In this document: piece by piece, positions 1 through 6,981 of the stretch
Position numbering within the stretch: position 1 is the stretch's first letter
Layout of the letters: every line of letters starts with the position of its first letter
DNA from: JAZNUH01 sp045592225
GTDB taxonomy: Bacteria; Bacillota; Clostridia; UMGS1883; UMGS1540
Length of the DNA stretch: 17,442 nt
Direction of reading: 5' to 3'
Assembly (NCBI GenBank): GCA_045592225.1
Contig: JAZNUH010000147.1
Location: forward strand, 1 to 17,442
Notes under the pieces: generated by a model
Databases searched by the model: none
Told to the model about the DNA's origin: nothing
The model's input: the letters and a program-made list of their open reading frames with translations, nothing else
Position numbers and translations under genes: made by a program

Positions 1-1
1 G

Positions 2-406
2 CTTCGTGAAAATGACTATGTAATAGGTATGTCAATTGGTGAAGAAAACAGTGAGTTGCTTGTTGTAACAGAGGGTGGATTTGGTAAGAAAACACCTTTG
101 TCCGAGTACAAGATACAGTCCAGAGGCGGTATTGGTGTTCGCACATACAAGATAACCGAACAGACAGGAAAAATAGCTGGAATTCGTACAGTTACAGAAA
201 ATGACGATATAATGCTTATAACAAATGAAGGCGTAATTATAAGAATGTCTACAGAGGATATAAGCAGTATTGGCAGAAGCACCAAGGGAGTAAGACTTAT
301 GCGTCTGGCAGATGGTGTTCAGGTTGTTTCAATGGCACGTACCGAGCATGAAGAACCTGAAGAAGAAGCAGAAGTAACTGCCGGAGAGGAGAATACAAAT
401 GAATGA
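2..406 (+). CDS. gyrA: DNA gyrase subunit A, C-terminal fragment (5' end outside window)
   Basis: This is the last 134 residues of GyrA, the DNA-wrapping C-terminal beta-pinwheel of DNA gyrase, which introduces negative supercoils. The frame is open from base 2, so the gene begins upstream of the window. Visible landmarks are a degenerate GyrA-box-like SRGGIG, the blade signature GVIIRMSTEDISSIGR and GVRLMRL, closely matching the end of firmicute GyrA. The protein ends in a very acidic tail (EHEEPEEEAEVTAGEE), a usual feature of gyrase A tails. The stop codon overlaps the start of the next gene by 8 bases, so the two are probably translationally coupled. GyrA versus ParC: the blade sequence and acidic tail favour GyrA. 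High confidence. Confidence 0.95.
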   Translation, partial: LRENDYVIGMSIGEENSELLVVTEGGFGKKTPLSEYKIQSRGGIGVRTYKITEQTGKIAGIRTVTENDDIMLITNEGVIIRMSTEDISSIGRSTKGVRLMRLADGVQVVSMARTEHEEPEEEAEVTAGEENTNE

Positions 407-635
407 TCAAAGCAGCAGTAATGCGTATATAGCAGTTAAAGCGCTTGAAGATGGTGTTAACATAATTGGCCTTACAAGAGGCAGAGATACTAAATTCCAC
501 CACACAGAAAAGCTGGATAAGGGTGAGGTTTATCTTGCACAGTTTACCGAGGTTACGTCGGCTATGAAGGTGAGAGGTAACGCAGTAATTTACACCCAGC
601 ACGGTGAAATTGTAAGCGGAACAGAAAAAGAATAA
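399..635 (+). CDS. mtrB: Tryptophan RNA-binding attenuation protein (TRAP)
   Basis: A 78-residue protein that closely matches Bacillus TRAP, an 11-subunit ring that, when loaded with tryptophan, wraps RNA bearing spaced GAG/UAG triplets and terminates or blocks translation of trp genes. The core GVNIIGLTRGRDTKFHH, EKLDKGEV, AQFTE and KVRG is shared. The RNA-contact residues of B. subtilis TRAP (Lys37, Lys56, Arg58) correspond to Lys38, Lys57 and Arg59 here, and the tryptophan-pocket threonines Thr25/Thr30 to Thr26/Thr31. His51 of B. subtilis is Val52 here. An SD-like GAGAGGAG lies about 8 bases before the ATG, inside the end of gyrA, and the 8-base overlap implies co-expression with gyrA. No trp gene or anti-TRAP is in the window. 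Confidence 0.93.
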   Translation: MNDQSSSNAYIAVKALEDGVNIIGLTRGRDTKFHHTEKLDKGEVYLAQFTEVTSAMKVRGNAVIYTQHGEIVSGTEKE

Positions 636-643
636 TAAACAAA

Positions 644-673
644 GGGAGCTGTTTAAACAGCTCCCCGTTTTTT
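644..673 (+). terminator. Rho-independent terminator after gyrA-mtrB
   Basis: A perfect palindrome GGGAGCTGTT-TAAACAGCTCCC-type stem (644-665) is followed by a T-run (CGTTTTTTCTT). It lies 8 bases after the mtrB stop and ends the gyrA-mtrB transcript. Confidence 0.9.
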
Positions 674-693
674 CTTAATATATAATGTATATG

Positions 694-733
694 AAAAAAA
701 CACTTTCGCGGCAAAACCGCAAAAGTGTTTTTC
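694..733. terminator. Bidirectional terminator between mtrB and rpsU
   Basis: Stem AACACTTT-C-GCGG, loop CAAAA, then CCGC-A-AAAGTGTT, with seven A on the left and five T on the right. On the minus strand it reads as a strong hairpin with a seven-T tail 29 bases after the rpsU stop, so its main job is probably to end rpsU; it can also stop plus-strand read-through. Confidence 0.85.
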
Positions 734-762
734 TTTTGAGTTAAATTCAAAGTACAAGCAGC

Positions 763-939
763 TTATCTGAACTTTCTCTTTCTTGCTGCTTCGGACTTTT
801 TCTTACGCTTAACGCTGGGCTTTTCGTAATGTTCTCTTTTTCTTATTTCAGACAATACACCTGCTTTTGCGCACTGTCTTTTAAATCTCTTAAGCGCACT
901 ATCTAAAGATTCATTATCTTTTACTCTGATTTCCGACAT
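763..939 (-). CDS. rpsU: 30S ribosomal protein S21
   Basis: A 58-residue S21, the small basic protein of the 30S platform near the 16S 3' end that assists initiation. The sequence MSEIRVKDNESLDSALKRFKRQCAKAG, then SEIRKREHYEKPSVKRKKK with a Lys/Arg-rich tail, is the family signature and the length is typical. The frame stays open upstream to 1044, but the ATG at 939 is chosen because it starts the conserved sequence and a very strong GGAGGGAGGG SD lies about 5 bases upstream. It has its own near-consensus promoter (1016-1044) about 70 bases upstream, and a terminator downstream. It is separate from serS, whose stop is at 1141. Confidence 0.97.
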   Translation of the reverse strand: MSEIRVKDNESLDSALKRFKRQCAKAGVLSEIRKREHYEKPSVKRKKKSEAARKRKFR

Positions 940-1015
940 TATATTCCCTCCCTCCGCATTATCAATTGTTGACCTCTCATCGTCAATTGACGGGGATATC
1001 AAAATACATACAAAT

Positions 1016-1044
1016 ATTATACTCGCACTTGGCAAATATGTCAA
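1016..1044 (-). promoter_or_regulatory. Strong sigma-A promoter of rpsU
   Basis: On the minus strand, TTGACA (1039-1044) and TATAAT (1016-1021) are both perfect consensus and are separated by exactly 17 bases. Predicted transcription start is near 1009, giving a leader of about 70 bases that contains the palindrome CGTCAATTGACG (981-992). Confidence 0.9.
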
Positions 1045-1140
1045 GGGAAAAGTTTAAAAATTCCTTGTATTTTTTTGCAGACAAAGGTGCGAAATGGCTG
1101 TCATCCTCTATTTACAAGCATCTCAGCCTTTTGAAAAAAA

Positions 1141-2406
1141 TTATTCAATTTTATCTTTACCCATAAAGCCTCTGAGCGCCTCGGGAATTGTAATTGTTCC
1201 GTCGTCGTTCTGGAAATTTTCCATGATAGCGGCAACAGTTCTGCCTACTGCAACGCCGGAACCGTTTAATGTGTGAACAAAGCGAGCCTTGCTCTTAACA
1301 TCGTCCTTAAAGCGGATGGATGCTCGTCTTGCCTGGAAGTCTTCAAAATTGCTGCAGGAAGAAATTTCAACATATCTGTTATAGCTGGGCATCCATACTT
1401 CTATATCGTATTTCATGGCCGCTGTGAAGCCTAAATCGCCCACACAAATCTTTACAACACGGTAAGGTAATCCGAGTCCCTGAAGAACTTTTTCGGCGTC
1501 GCGTGTGAGTTTTTCGAGTTCTTCATAAGAATCTTCGGGACGGGCAAACTTAACAAGCTCGACCTTATTGAATTGGTGCTGTCTTATAAGACCTCTTGTA
1601 TCTCTGCCTGCGCTTCCTGCTTCGGCGCGGAAACAAGCAGAGTATGCAGCGTGTTTAATGGGAAGCTGTGCTCCGTCTAAAATCATATCTCTGTAAAGGT
1701 TTGTTACAGGAACCTCTGCTGTAGGAATAAGGAAATAATCCGTATCGGTTACTTTGAATGCATCCTCTTCAAATTTAGGAAGCTGACCTGTACCAACCAT
1801 GCTGTTTCTGTGTACCATGTAAGGGGGCAGAATTTCGGTGTAACCATTCTGTGTGTGAACGTCGAGGAAGTAGTTTATGATGGCTCTTTCAAGGCGTGCA
1901 CCATCACCCTTGTAAACAGTGAAACGTGTACCTGTTATTTTACCGGCGAGACTGGGATCTAAAATATCAAGGCGTTCACCAAGTTCCCAGTGAGGCTTGG
2001 GTTCGTAGTCAAATTTGGTGGGTTCTCCCCATCTTCTTACCTCTACATTATCCTCATCAGTGTCACCATCAGGAACTGTTTCGTTGGGTATGTTGGGAAT
2101 GGTAAGCATAACCTTTTCAAGAGTTTCTTCTGTTTCTCTTATTTTGCCGTCCAGATCCTTTATTTTGTCAGAAAGTTCCTTCATTTCGGCAAGAACAGGT
2201 GCTGTATCCTCCCCTGCTTTTTTCATCATGGGAATTTTTTTGGAAACCTCGTTTTGTTTTGCTTTGAGCTGTTCGGCCTCAAATAAAAGACTGCGACGTG
2301 ATTCGTCCAGAGCAAGAACATGGTCAATGTCAATCTCTTCTTTTCTTCTGGACAGGGCTGCCTTTACCTTTTCTGTTTCTTCTCTGATTAATTTGATATC
2401 AAGCAT
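1141..2406 (-). CDS. serS: Seryl-tRNA synthetase
   Basis: A 421-residue class II aminoacyl-tRNA synthetase that charges tRNA-Ser (and tRNA-Sec where present) with serine in the cytoplasm. Residues 1-105 form the long antiparallel coiled-coil arm that grips the tRNA variable arm. The catalytic core follows: motif 1 region LPPYMVHRNSMVGTGQLPKF (193-212), TAE serine-pocket motif (229-231), motif 2 FRAEAGSAGRDTRG with RQHQF (259-279), motif 3 LNGSGVAVGRTVAAIMEN (380-397). Length is normal for bacterial SerRS. The ATG has an AGGAG SD about 9 bases upstream and starts 13 bases after the stop of the coiled-coil membrane gene, so the two are probably one transcript. I saw no T-box leader. There is no clear terminator before rpsU. 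Confidence 0.98.
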   Translation of the reverse strand: MLDIKLIREETEKVKAALSRRKEEIDIDHVLALDESRRSLLFEAEQLKAKQNEVSKKIPMMKKAGEDTAPVLAEMKELSDKIKDLDGKIRETEETLEKVMLTIPNIPNETVPDGDTDEDNVEVRRWGEPTKFDYEPKPHWELGERLDILDPSLAGKITGTRFTVYKGDGARLERAIINYFLDVHTQNGYTEILPPYMVHRNSMVGTGQLPKFEEDAFKVTDTDYFLIPTAEVPVTNLYRDMILDGAQLPIKHAAYSACFRAEAGSAGRDTRGLIRQHQFNKVELVKFARPEDSYEELEKLTRDAEKVLQGLGLPYRVVKICVGDLGFTAAMKYDIEVWMPSYNRYVEISSCSNFEDFQARRASIRFKDDVKSKARFVHTLNGSGVAVGRTVAAIMENFQNDDGTITIPEALRGFMGKDKIE

Positions 2407-2419
2407 TTTCGCACGCTCC

Positions 2420-2860
2420 TTATATGTTATTTTCTATTTTTGTTGTTAGTTGATTGTATATTTCTGCAACAGTTCCGTCAAGCTGTTCGGGGTCAACCTC
2501 TGCCAGGATATCTTTTGCCGGATAATAACTACCCTCGTCACATAGGTCCTTGGCGGTTAAAATTGCTTCAACATTTTTTTTGTAGCCTTCATTCTGAACG
2601 CGAAGTTCCTCAACTTCTGTCGAAAGTGCTTCAACAGATTTCTGAAGGCCGTCTACCGTGGTTTTTAAAACTGTATTCTCCTGTGTCAAGGTATTAATGG
2701 TAGCCTGTGTGCCATTAATATAATTCTGGCTGTCTTTCTTGAGGTCCTGATGTTGACCTGCAGAAATGGCAGAGAATAAAATTAAGACAAAGGCTACAGA
2801 AAACAGAATGATAGTATACATCCAAAAAAATTTGATTTTTTTCTCCAACTGCTTTTTCAC
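2420..2860 (-). CDS. Small membrane-anchored coiled-coil protein, function unknown
   Basis: A 146-residue protein that I do not recognise by name. It has a short Lys-rich cytoplasmic N-terminus (VKKQLEKKIKFF), one transmembrane helix (about residues 14-32), then a long predicted coiled coil with heptad spacing (about 36-103: INTLTQENTVLKTTVDGLQ, VEALSTEVEELRVQNEGYK). The C-terminal region (AKDLCDEGSYYPAKDILAEV) resembles one TPR-like helical pair. The GTG at 2860 is the preferred start although its SD (AAAGAAAG) is weak. The frame is open further upstream to a TTG at 2917 without SD, and the added residues look non-conserved in type. The topology suggests a bitopic cell-envelope or division-related scaffold, which is only inference. 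It is followed by serS after 13 bases. Confidence 0.75.
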   Translation of the reverse strand: MKKQLEKKIKFFWMYTIILFSVAFVLILFSAISAGQHQDLKKDSQNYINGTQATINTLTQENTVLKTTVDGLQKSVEALSTEVEELRVQNEGYKKNVEAILTAKDLCDEGSYYPAKDILAEVDPEQLDGTVAEIYNQLTTKIENNI

Positions 2861-2954
2861 CAAGCTTTCTTTACTGTAAGTAGATTTTAAACAGGCCGGC
2901 TGCCGTAAAAGACACAAAATTGCGTTTTAAGAGGTTTTTGCTTTCAAATGTGAA

Positions 2955-2983
2955 ATTATATTACTTAAACACAGAAAACGCAA
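2955..2983 (-). promoter_or_regulatory. Probable promoter of the coiled-coil gene and serS
   Basis: On the minus strand, TTGCGT (2978-2983) and TATAAT (2955-2960) lie 17 bases apart, between the parB stop (2998) and the membrane-protein gene. The predicted leader is about 90 bases. A weak hairpin AACAG/CTGTT overlaps the -35, so parB read-through into these genes is also possible. Confidence 0.6.
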
Positions 2984-2997
2984 CAGCAAGGCATCTG

Positions 2998-3879
2998 TTA
3001 TTTACAAATATTTCCTAAAATTGTCAAAATACGGTTTAAATCGTCGTTGCCATAGTATTCAATTTCAATTTTGCCCTTTTTTGCACCATTTACAATTTTA
3101 ACTCTTGTACCCATTTGTTGAGAAAGCTTGTTTTCGCAATCTGCAAATTCAGCTTCGTGTTTTCTGGGAGACTTTTCTTTCTTTTGTGCGGGAACTTTCT
3201 TGCCTGTCAGTTGTTCAAGCTCGCGCACAGACAAACCCTCTCTCATAACACGTTCTGCAAGTGCAAGTCTTTTTTCTTCACCCTCGACAGAAAGCAGCGC
3301 ACGGGCATGTCCGTTTGAAAGGTCACCGTCGGATATGAGCTGCTTAATTGCATCAGACAGTGACAGAAGACGAAGTGTGTTGGCAATTGCTGAACGGCTT
3401 TTACCGATTTTTTCGCTGATTTCTTCCTGTGTAAGTCCAAAAGCAGTCATAAGATTTTTATAACCCTGAGCTTCTTCGATGGGGTTTAAATCTTCTCGCT
3501 GAAGATTCTCGATGAGAGCAACCTCCATTACCTCCTGTTGTTCATAATCTCTTACCACAGCAGGGATAACGGTAAGGCCTGCCATTTTTGCGGCGCGCCA
3601 TCTGCGTTCACCGGCGATAATGGGATAAAATCCATTTTGTTTTTCACCCAAAATAATAGGTTGAATAACGCCGTGAAGACGAATTGATTCACTCAGAGCT
3701 TCCAGTGCCACAGGATCAAAGGTTTTACGGGGCTGATCACGACGGGGCTCGATTTCGGTTATGCGAATTTCATTAACTTCTTTGGGAGAAAATGTTTCGA
3801 CAGGTGTAGAGGGTTTTTCCTCAATATCTCCAAAGAGAGCATCAAGGCCTCTTCCTAATCCACGTTTACTCGTTGTCAT
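2998..3879 (-). CDS. parB: Chromosome-partitioning protein ParB (Spo0J-like)
   Basis: A 293-residue ParB, the CTP-dependent clamp that loads at parS, spreads on DNA and works with ParA and SMC in origin segregation. It opens with the conserved KRGLGRGLDALFGD segment that stimulates ParA ATPase. The N-terminal CTP-binding domain contains GERRWRAAK (90-98) and ENLQREDLNPIEEA (about 124-137), followed by the helix-turn-helix that reads parS (LTQEEISEKIGKSRSAIANT, 149-168) and a C-terminal dimerisation segment. The frame extends upstream to 3951, but the ATG at 3879 has an AAAGGAGAG SD and begins the family sequence. It overlaps parA by 14 bases. Two parS sites lie upstream of parA, matching its expected target. 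Confidence 0.97.
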   Translation of the reverse strand: MTTSKRGLGRGLDALFGDIEEKPSTPVETFSPKEVNEIRITEIEPRRDQPRKTFDPVALEALSESIRLHGVIQPIILGEKQNGFYPIIAGERRWRAAKMAGLTVIPAVVRDYEQQEVMEVALIENLQREDLNPIEEAQGYKNLMTAFGLTQEEISEKIGKSRSAIANTLRLLSLSDAIKQLISDGDLSNGHARALLSVEGEEKRLALAERVMREGLSVRELEQLTGKKVPAQKKEKSPRKHEAEFADCENKLSQQMGTRVKIVNGAKKGKIEIEYYGNDDLNRILTILGNICK

Positions 3880-4645
3880 AATTTTCTCTCCTTTCCAGCA
3901 TTTCGTCCGCAAGGTCAAGGTAACTTTCGGCGCCCTTTGAGGAAGAGTCATATACTATAATGGGTTGACCAAATCCGGGAGCCTCGCTTAAACGGACATT
4001 TCTCGGAATAATTGTTTTATAAACCTTCTGCGGGAAAAAACGTTTTACCTCATCCACAACCTGGAGAGCCAGGTTTGTGCGTGCATCGAACATAGTGAGA
4101 AGGACGCCCTCTATCTCAATGTTGCGGTTCAACACCTTTTTAACTCTTTTTATTGTTGCGGTCAGCTGGCTCAACCCTTCTAATGCATAATATTCGCACT
4201 GTATGGGCATAAGCACCGAGTCGCTTGCAGTAAATGCGTTCAGCGTTATAAGTCCGAGCGAAGGAGGACAGTCTATAAAAATATAATCGTAATCATCCTT
4301 TATTTCCTCTAAAGCACCAGAAAGTCGATATTCGCGGCCCATTACAGGAACAAGCTCTATTTCCGCACCTGCGAGATCGGTGTTTGCAGGACAAAGATAG
4401 AGTCCGCGGTAGTCGGTTTTAATAATTGTGTCATTCATGGGCATAGAGTTTATAAGAACATCATAAACGGATTTTTCAACTCTCCTGGGGTCAACACCAA
4501 CTCCTGCGGTGGCATTCCCCTGTGGGTCCATATCCAAAAGAAGAACTTTTTCTCCCCTTTCGGCAAGGCAAGCAGAAAGGTTAACAGCGGTAGTTGTTTT
4601 GCCCACGCCGCCCTTCTGGTTTGCGACAGATATTATTCTGGCCAT
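3866..4645 (-). CDS. parA: Chromosome-partitioning ATPase ParA (Soj-like)
   Basis: A 259-residue ParA/MinD-family ATPase that binds nucleoid DNA as an ATP dimer and moves or organises ParB-parS complexes. The deviant Walker A is KGGVGKTT (11-18), the Walker A' region is LLLDMDPQGN (35-44) and Walker B is IFIDCPPSLG (122-131). There is no N-terminal helix-turn-helix, so it is of the short chromosomal Soj type rather than the P1/F plasmid type. The ATG has an AGGAG SD. It is the first gene of a parA-parB pair with a 14-base overlap. Its promoter has the -35 inside a parS site, and a second parS lies in its leader, suggesting ParB feedback. Confidence 0.97.
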   Translation of the reverse strand: MARIISVANQKGGVGKTTTAVNLSACLAERGEKVLLLDMDPQGNATAGVGVDPRRVEKSVYDVLINSMPMNDTIIKTDYRGLYLCPANTDLAGAEIELVPVMGREYRLSGALEEIKDDYDYIFIDCPPSLGLITLNAFTASDSVLMPIQCEYYALEGLSQLTATIKRVKKVLNRNIEIEGVLLTMFDARTNLALQVVDEVKRFFPQKVYKTIIPRNVRLSEAPGFGQPIIVYDSSSKGAESYLDLADEMLERRENYDNE

Positions 4646-4695
4646 TACTAGGCTCCTTTCTTAAACTTGTATTCAAAATATTGTGTTGCCGGCGA

Positions 4696-4711
4696 TGTTT
4701 CACGTGAAACA
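4696..4711. promoter_or_regulatory. parS: parS site 1
   Basis: A perfect 16-bp palindrome TGTTTCACGTGAAACA, the consensus Spo0J/ParB loading site of Firmicutes. It lies about 50 bases upstream of the parA start, in the predicted parA leader. Confidence 0.95.
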
Positions 4712-4739
4712 ATCGGGTTGATTTGTTATGCTAATAGAT

Positions 4740-4768
4740 AGTATACCACAAAAATGTTTCACGTGAAA
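4740..4768 (-). promoter_or_regulatory. parA-parB promoter overlapping parS
   Basis: On the minus strand, TTTCAC (4763-4768) and TATACT (4740-4745) are 17 bases apart. The -35 and part of the spacer lie within parS site 2, so ParB loading should compete with RNA polymerase. Confidence 0.7.
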
Positions 4769-4770
4769 CA
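4755..4770. promoter_or_regulatory. parS: parS site 2
   Basis: A second perfect TGTTTCACGTGAAACA, 59 bases from site 1. Its right half contains the -35 element of the predicted parA promoter. Confidence 0.95.
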
Positions 4771-4928
4771 CTTTTTTGTAAAATTTATTAAAAAAATAAT
4801 ATAAAACGGATAATGAGGGCGAAATATGCCAAATTTTACCACAGAAAACAAAATTCCATACGAAAAAATAGGGACAAAATAAATAAGCGAAAACCTTAAA
4901 AAAACAGACTTTTTATGAAATTTCTCTC

Positions 4929-4957
4929 TTTACAAAAGAAGTGTTATGTATTATACT
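4929..4957 (+). promoter_or_regulatory. Promoter of the purine operon
   Basis: TTTACA (4929-4934) and TATACT (4952-4957) with a 17-base spacer. The leader to the purE ATG is only about 45 bases, too short for a guanine/PRPP riboswitch; any control would have to be at the promoter. Confidence 0.75.
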
Positions 4958-5007
4958 ATATAATATGGTATTATTTTTTAATTTATCAAGAAAGGTGCGG
5001 AAAAAGT

Positions 5008-5514
5008 ATGAATAAAAAACCTATGGTTGCTCTTGTCATGGGCAGCGATTCGGATTTCCCGGCACTTCGTGGATGTGTTAAAACTCTCAAAAACTTCGGA
5101 ATAGAAGTTATTGTTCGTGTAATATCTGCACACCGTACACCCGATGCGGCGGCGGAATTTGCAAAAAATGCGCGCAGTAACGGGATTGATATTATAATTG
5201 GCGCAGCAGGTAAGGCGGCACATCTTCCCGGTGTACTGGCAGCATTTACTACTTTGCCTGTAATAGGTGTTCCAATGAAATCTTCCACAATGGACGGACT
5301 TGACTCGCTTTTATCAATTGTACAGATGCCTAAAGGTATTCCTGTTGCGACAGTGGCTATCGACGGAGGAGATAATGCGGCAATTTTATCTGCAAATATA
5401 TTGTCTCTTTCCTACCCTGAAATTGCAGAGAAGCTTGTTCAATTTAAAAAGGATATGGAAACAGCAGTAGCTGAAAAGGATGCAAAAATTCAAGCGGAAG
5501 CTGATGCAATATAA
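5008..5514 (+). CDS. purE: N5-carboxyaminoimidazole ribonucleotide mutase, class I PurE
   Basis: A 168-residue PurE, which forms CAIR from N5-CAIR in de novo purine synthesis; PurE proteins act as octamers in the cytosol. Motifs: MGSDSD (11-16), SAHRTPD (40-46) with the catalytic His, AAHLPGVLAA and SLLSIVQMPKGIPVATVAI. The AAHLPG and LLSIVQMP motifs mark the bacterial class I mutase, not class II AIR carboxylase. The frame runs upstream to 4915, but the ATG at 5008 is chosen: AAGAAAGGTG SD lies before it, it follows the promoter start point, and the added residues are not PurE-like. The AI-DGGDNAA segment is about two residues shorter than AIGKAGSTNAG of Bacillus. A partner PurK is not in the window. 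First gene of the pur operon. Confidence 0.95.
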   Translation: MNKKPMVALVMGSDSDFPALRGCVKTLKNFGIEVIVRVISAHRTPDAAAEFAKNARSNGIDIIIGAAGKAAHLPGVLAAFTTLPVIGVPMKSSTMDGLDSLLSIVQMPKGIPVATVAIDGGDNAAILSANILSLSYPEIAEKLVQFKKDMETAVAEKDAKIQAEADAI

Positions 5515-5549
5515 ATAAAAATGATAACTGAGAAAGGAGATGCAGTATT

Positions 5550-6962
5550 ATGAGAAGTATGAACGAAGAATGCGGAATATTTGGCATATATAATGCAGAA
5601 GGAATGGATCCTGCACATCTTACATATTATGCACTCTATGCGCTGCAGCACAGAGGACAGGAAAGTGCAGGTATAGCCGTAAATGATTCGGGAGTAATAG
5701 TACATCATAAGGACCAGGGACTTGTTCCGGATGTTTTTAATGAGGTTGTACTCAGTCATTTAAAGGGAAGTGCGGCACTTGGACATGTACGTTACTCAAT
5801 GGCATCCCGTAAAGTGAGAGAGGATGCACAGCCCCTTGTTACCAAATATAAAAAGGGAACGCTTGCCATCGCTTATAACGGCAGCATTGTAGATCCTGTT
5901 GCAGAGAGAATGAAGCTTGAAAATGAGGGCGCAATTTTCCAGACAAACAGCGATACTGAAATTATTAACTATCTGCTTGCCCGTGCGCGTCTTAACACTG
6001 ATAGCATAGAGAGCGCACTCAGCGAGGTTGTAAAAAATCTGACAGGCGGATATTCTCTGCTTCTTATGAGTCCCAACAAAATGCTGGCTGCAAGAGATCC
6101 GCTTGGATATCGTCCCCTTGTTATAGGAAAAAAGGGTAAAGCCCATATCTTTGCTTCTGAAACATGTGCGCTTAATGCTATAGGAGCGGAATATGTGCGT
6201 GATGTTGAACCCGGTGAAATTGTAATGGTAAATGAAGAAGGTCTTCATTCATTTACACAAAACTGCACAGGAAAAAGTGCGCTTTGCGTATTTGAACATA
6301 TATATTTTGCACGTCCTGATAGTGTAATAGAGGGTGTAAGTGTTTACGAAGCACGTGTTCGTGCAGGCATGGCGCTTGCTCGTTCTGCACCTGTTGAGGC
6401 AGATGTAGTAGTAGGTGTACCCGATTCCGGCCTTTGTGCGGCAGTAGGTTATGCCCGTGAGTCGGGTATTCCCTGTGTAGATGGTCTTATAAAGAACCGT
6501 TATATCGGAAGAACCTTTATTCAGCCCACACAGGCTATGCGTGAAGAGGCAGTAAGCATAAAGCTTAATGCAGTGCGCGCAAACATTGAGGGCAAAAGGG
6601 TTATTCTGGTAGACGACTCAATAGTACGCGGAACAACCTGTCAAAACCTTATAAAGCTTATAAAGAATGCAGGAGCAACAGAGGTGCATATGAGAATTTC
6701 GTCACCCCATTTCAAATTTCCCTGCTACTTCGGGACAGACGTACCTTCAAAGGATGACCTGGCATACTACAAATACGGTCCTGAAAATATGTGCGATCTG
6801 TTTGGTGCAGACTCGCTGGCATTTTTGAGAGTAGAAGATCTTGCTGGAATTATGCCGGGCAGAACAAAGGGATATTGTGATGCATGCTTTACAGGTAACT
6901 ACGCAGTTCCCGTTCCCCGCGAAAGAACAGAAAATATTCAGGAAAAGAAAATAGAAAAATAA
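5550..6962 (+). CDS. purF: Amidophosphoribosyltransferase
   Basis: A 470-residue glutamine-PRPP amidotransferase, the committing step of purine synthesis, making phosphoribosylamine. The N-terminal Ntn-hydrolase domain begins after a short seven-residue propeptide (MRSMNEE), leaving Cys8 of CGIFGIY as the predicted nucleophile. The PRPP-binding loop is VILVDDSIVRGTT (351-363). Cysteines matching the four 4Fe-4S ligands of B. subtilis PurF are present (Cys246 in CVFEHIYFARPDS, Cys392 in FPCYFG, Cys443 and Cys446 in CDACFTGNYAVP), so it is the Fe-S, propeptide-processed type. AGGAG lies 10 bases before the chosen ATG; the next in-frame ATG (5559) is 19 away. It starts 35 bases after purE; no purC lies between, unlike many firmicute operons. 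Confidence 0.97.
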   Translation: MRSMNEECGIFGIYNAEGMDPAHLTYYALYALQHRGQESAGIAVNDSGVIVHHKDQGLVPDVFNEVVLSHLKGSAALGHVRYSMASRKVREDAQPLVTKYKKGTLAIAYNGSIVDPVAERMKLENEGAIFQTNSDTEIINYLLARARLNTDSIESALSEVVKNLTGGYSLLLMSPNKMLAARDPLGYRPLVIGKKGKAHIFASETCALNAIGAEYVRDVEPGEIVMVNEEGLHSFTQNCTGKSALCVFEHIYFARPDSVIEGVSVYEARVRAGMALARSAPVEADVVVGVPDSGLCAAVGYARESGIPCVDGLIKNRYIGRTFIQPTQAMREEAVSIKLNAVRANIEGKRVILVDDSIVRGTTCQNLIKLIKNAGATEVHMRISSPHFKFPCYFGTDVPSKDDLAYYKYGPENMCDLFGADSLAFLRVEDLAGIMPGRTKGYCDACFTGNYAVPVPRERTENIQEKKIEK

Positions 6963-6981
6963 AAGGAAATGGAGAATGATT

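Larger units (their letters stand above)
4646..5007. other. Divergent parA / purE intergenic region (362 bp)
   Basis: This gene-free stretch holds, from left to right, the parA SD, parS 1, the parA -10, parS 2 with the parA -35, an AT-rich segment (about 4771-4928) and the purE promoter. I saw no clear DnaA boxes and no purine riboswitch in it. Confidence 0.8.

Noticed and set aside
966..1166. Short plus-strand open frame over the rpsU leader and serS end
   Set aside because: No SD, no recognisable protein, and it lies over a consensus minus-strand promoter.
2861..2997. T-box leader controlling serS
   Set aside because: No T-box sequence or specifier-type stem-loop was seen before the coiled-coil gene or in the 13-base gap before serS.
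3866..4645. Plasmid-type partition system
   Set aside because: ParA lacks the N-terminal helix-turn-helix, the parS sites are the chromosomal consensus, and the flanks are core chromosomal genes.
4771..4928. Replication origin next to parS
   Set aside because: The stretch is AT-rich, but no clear DnaA boxes (TTATCCACA-like) were found; parS sites alone do not mark oriC.
4958..5007. Purine riboswitch before purE
   Set aside because: The leader after the predicted promoter is only about 45 bases and has none of the conserved loop sequences.
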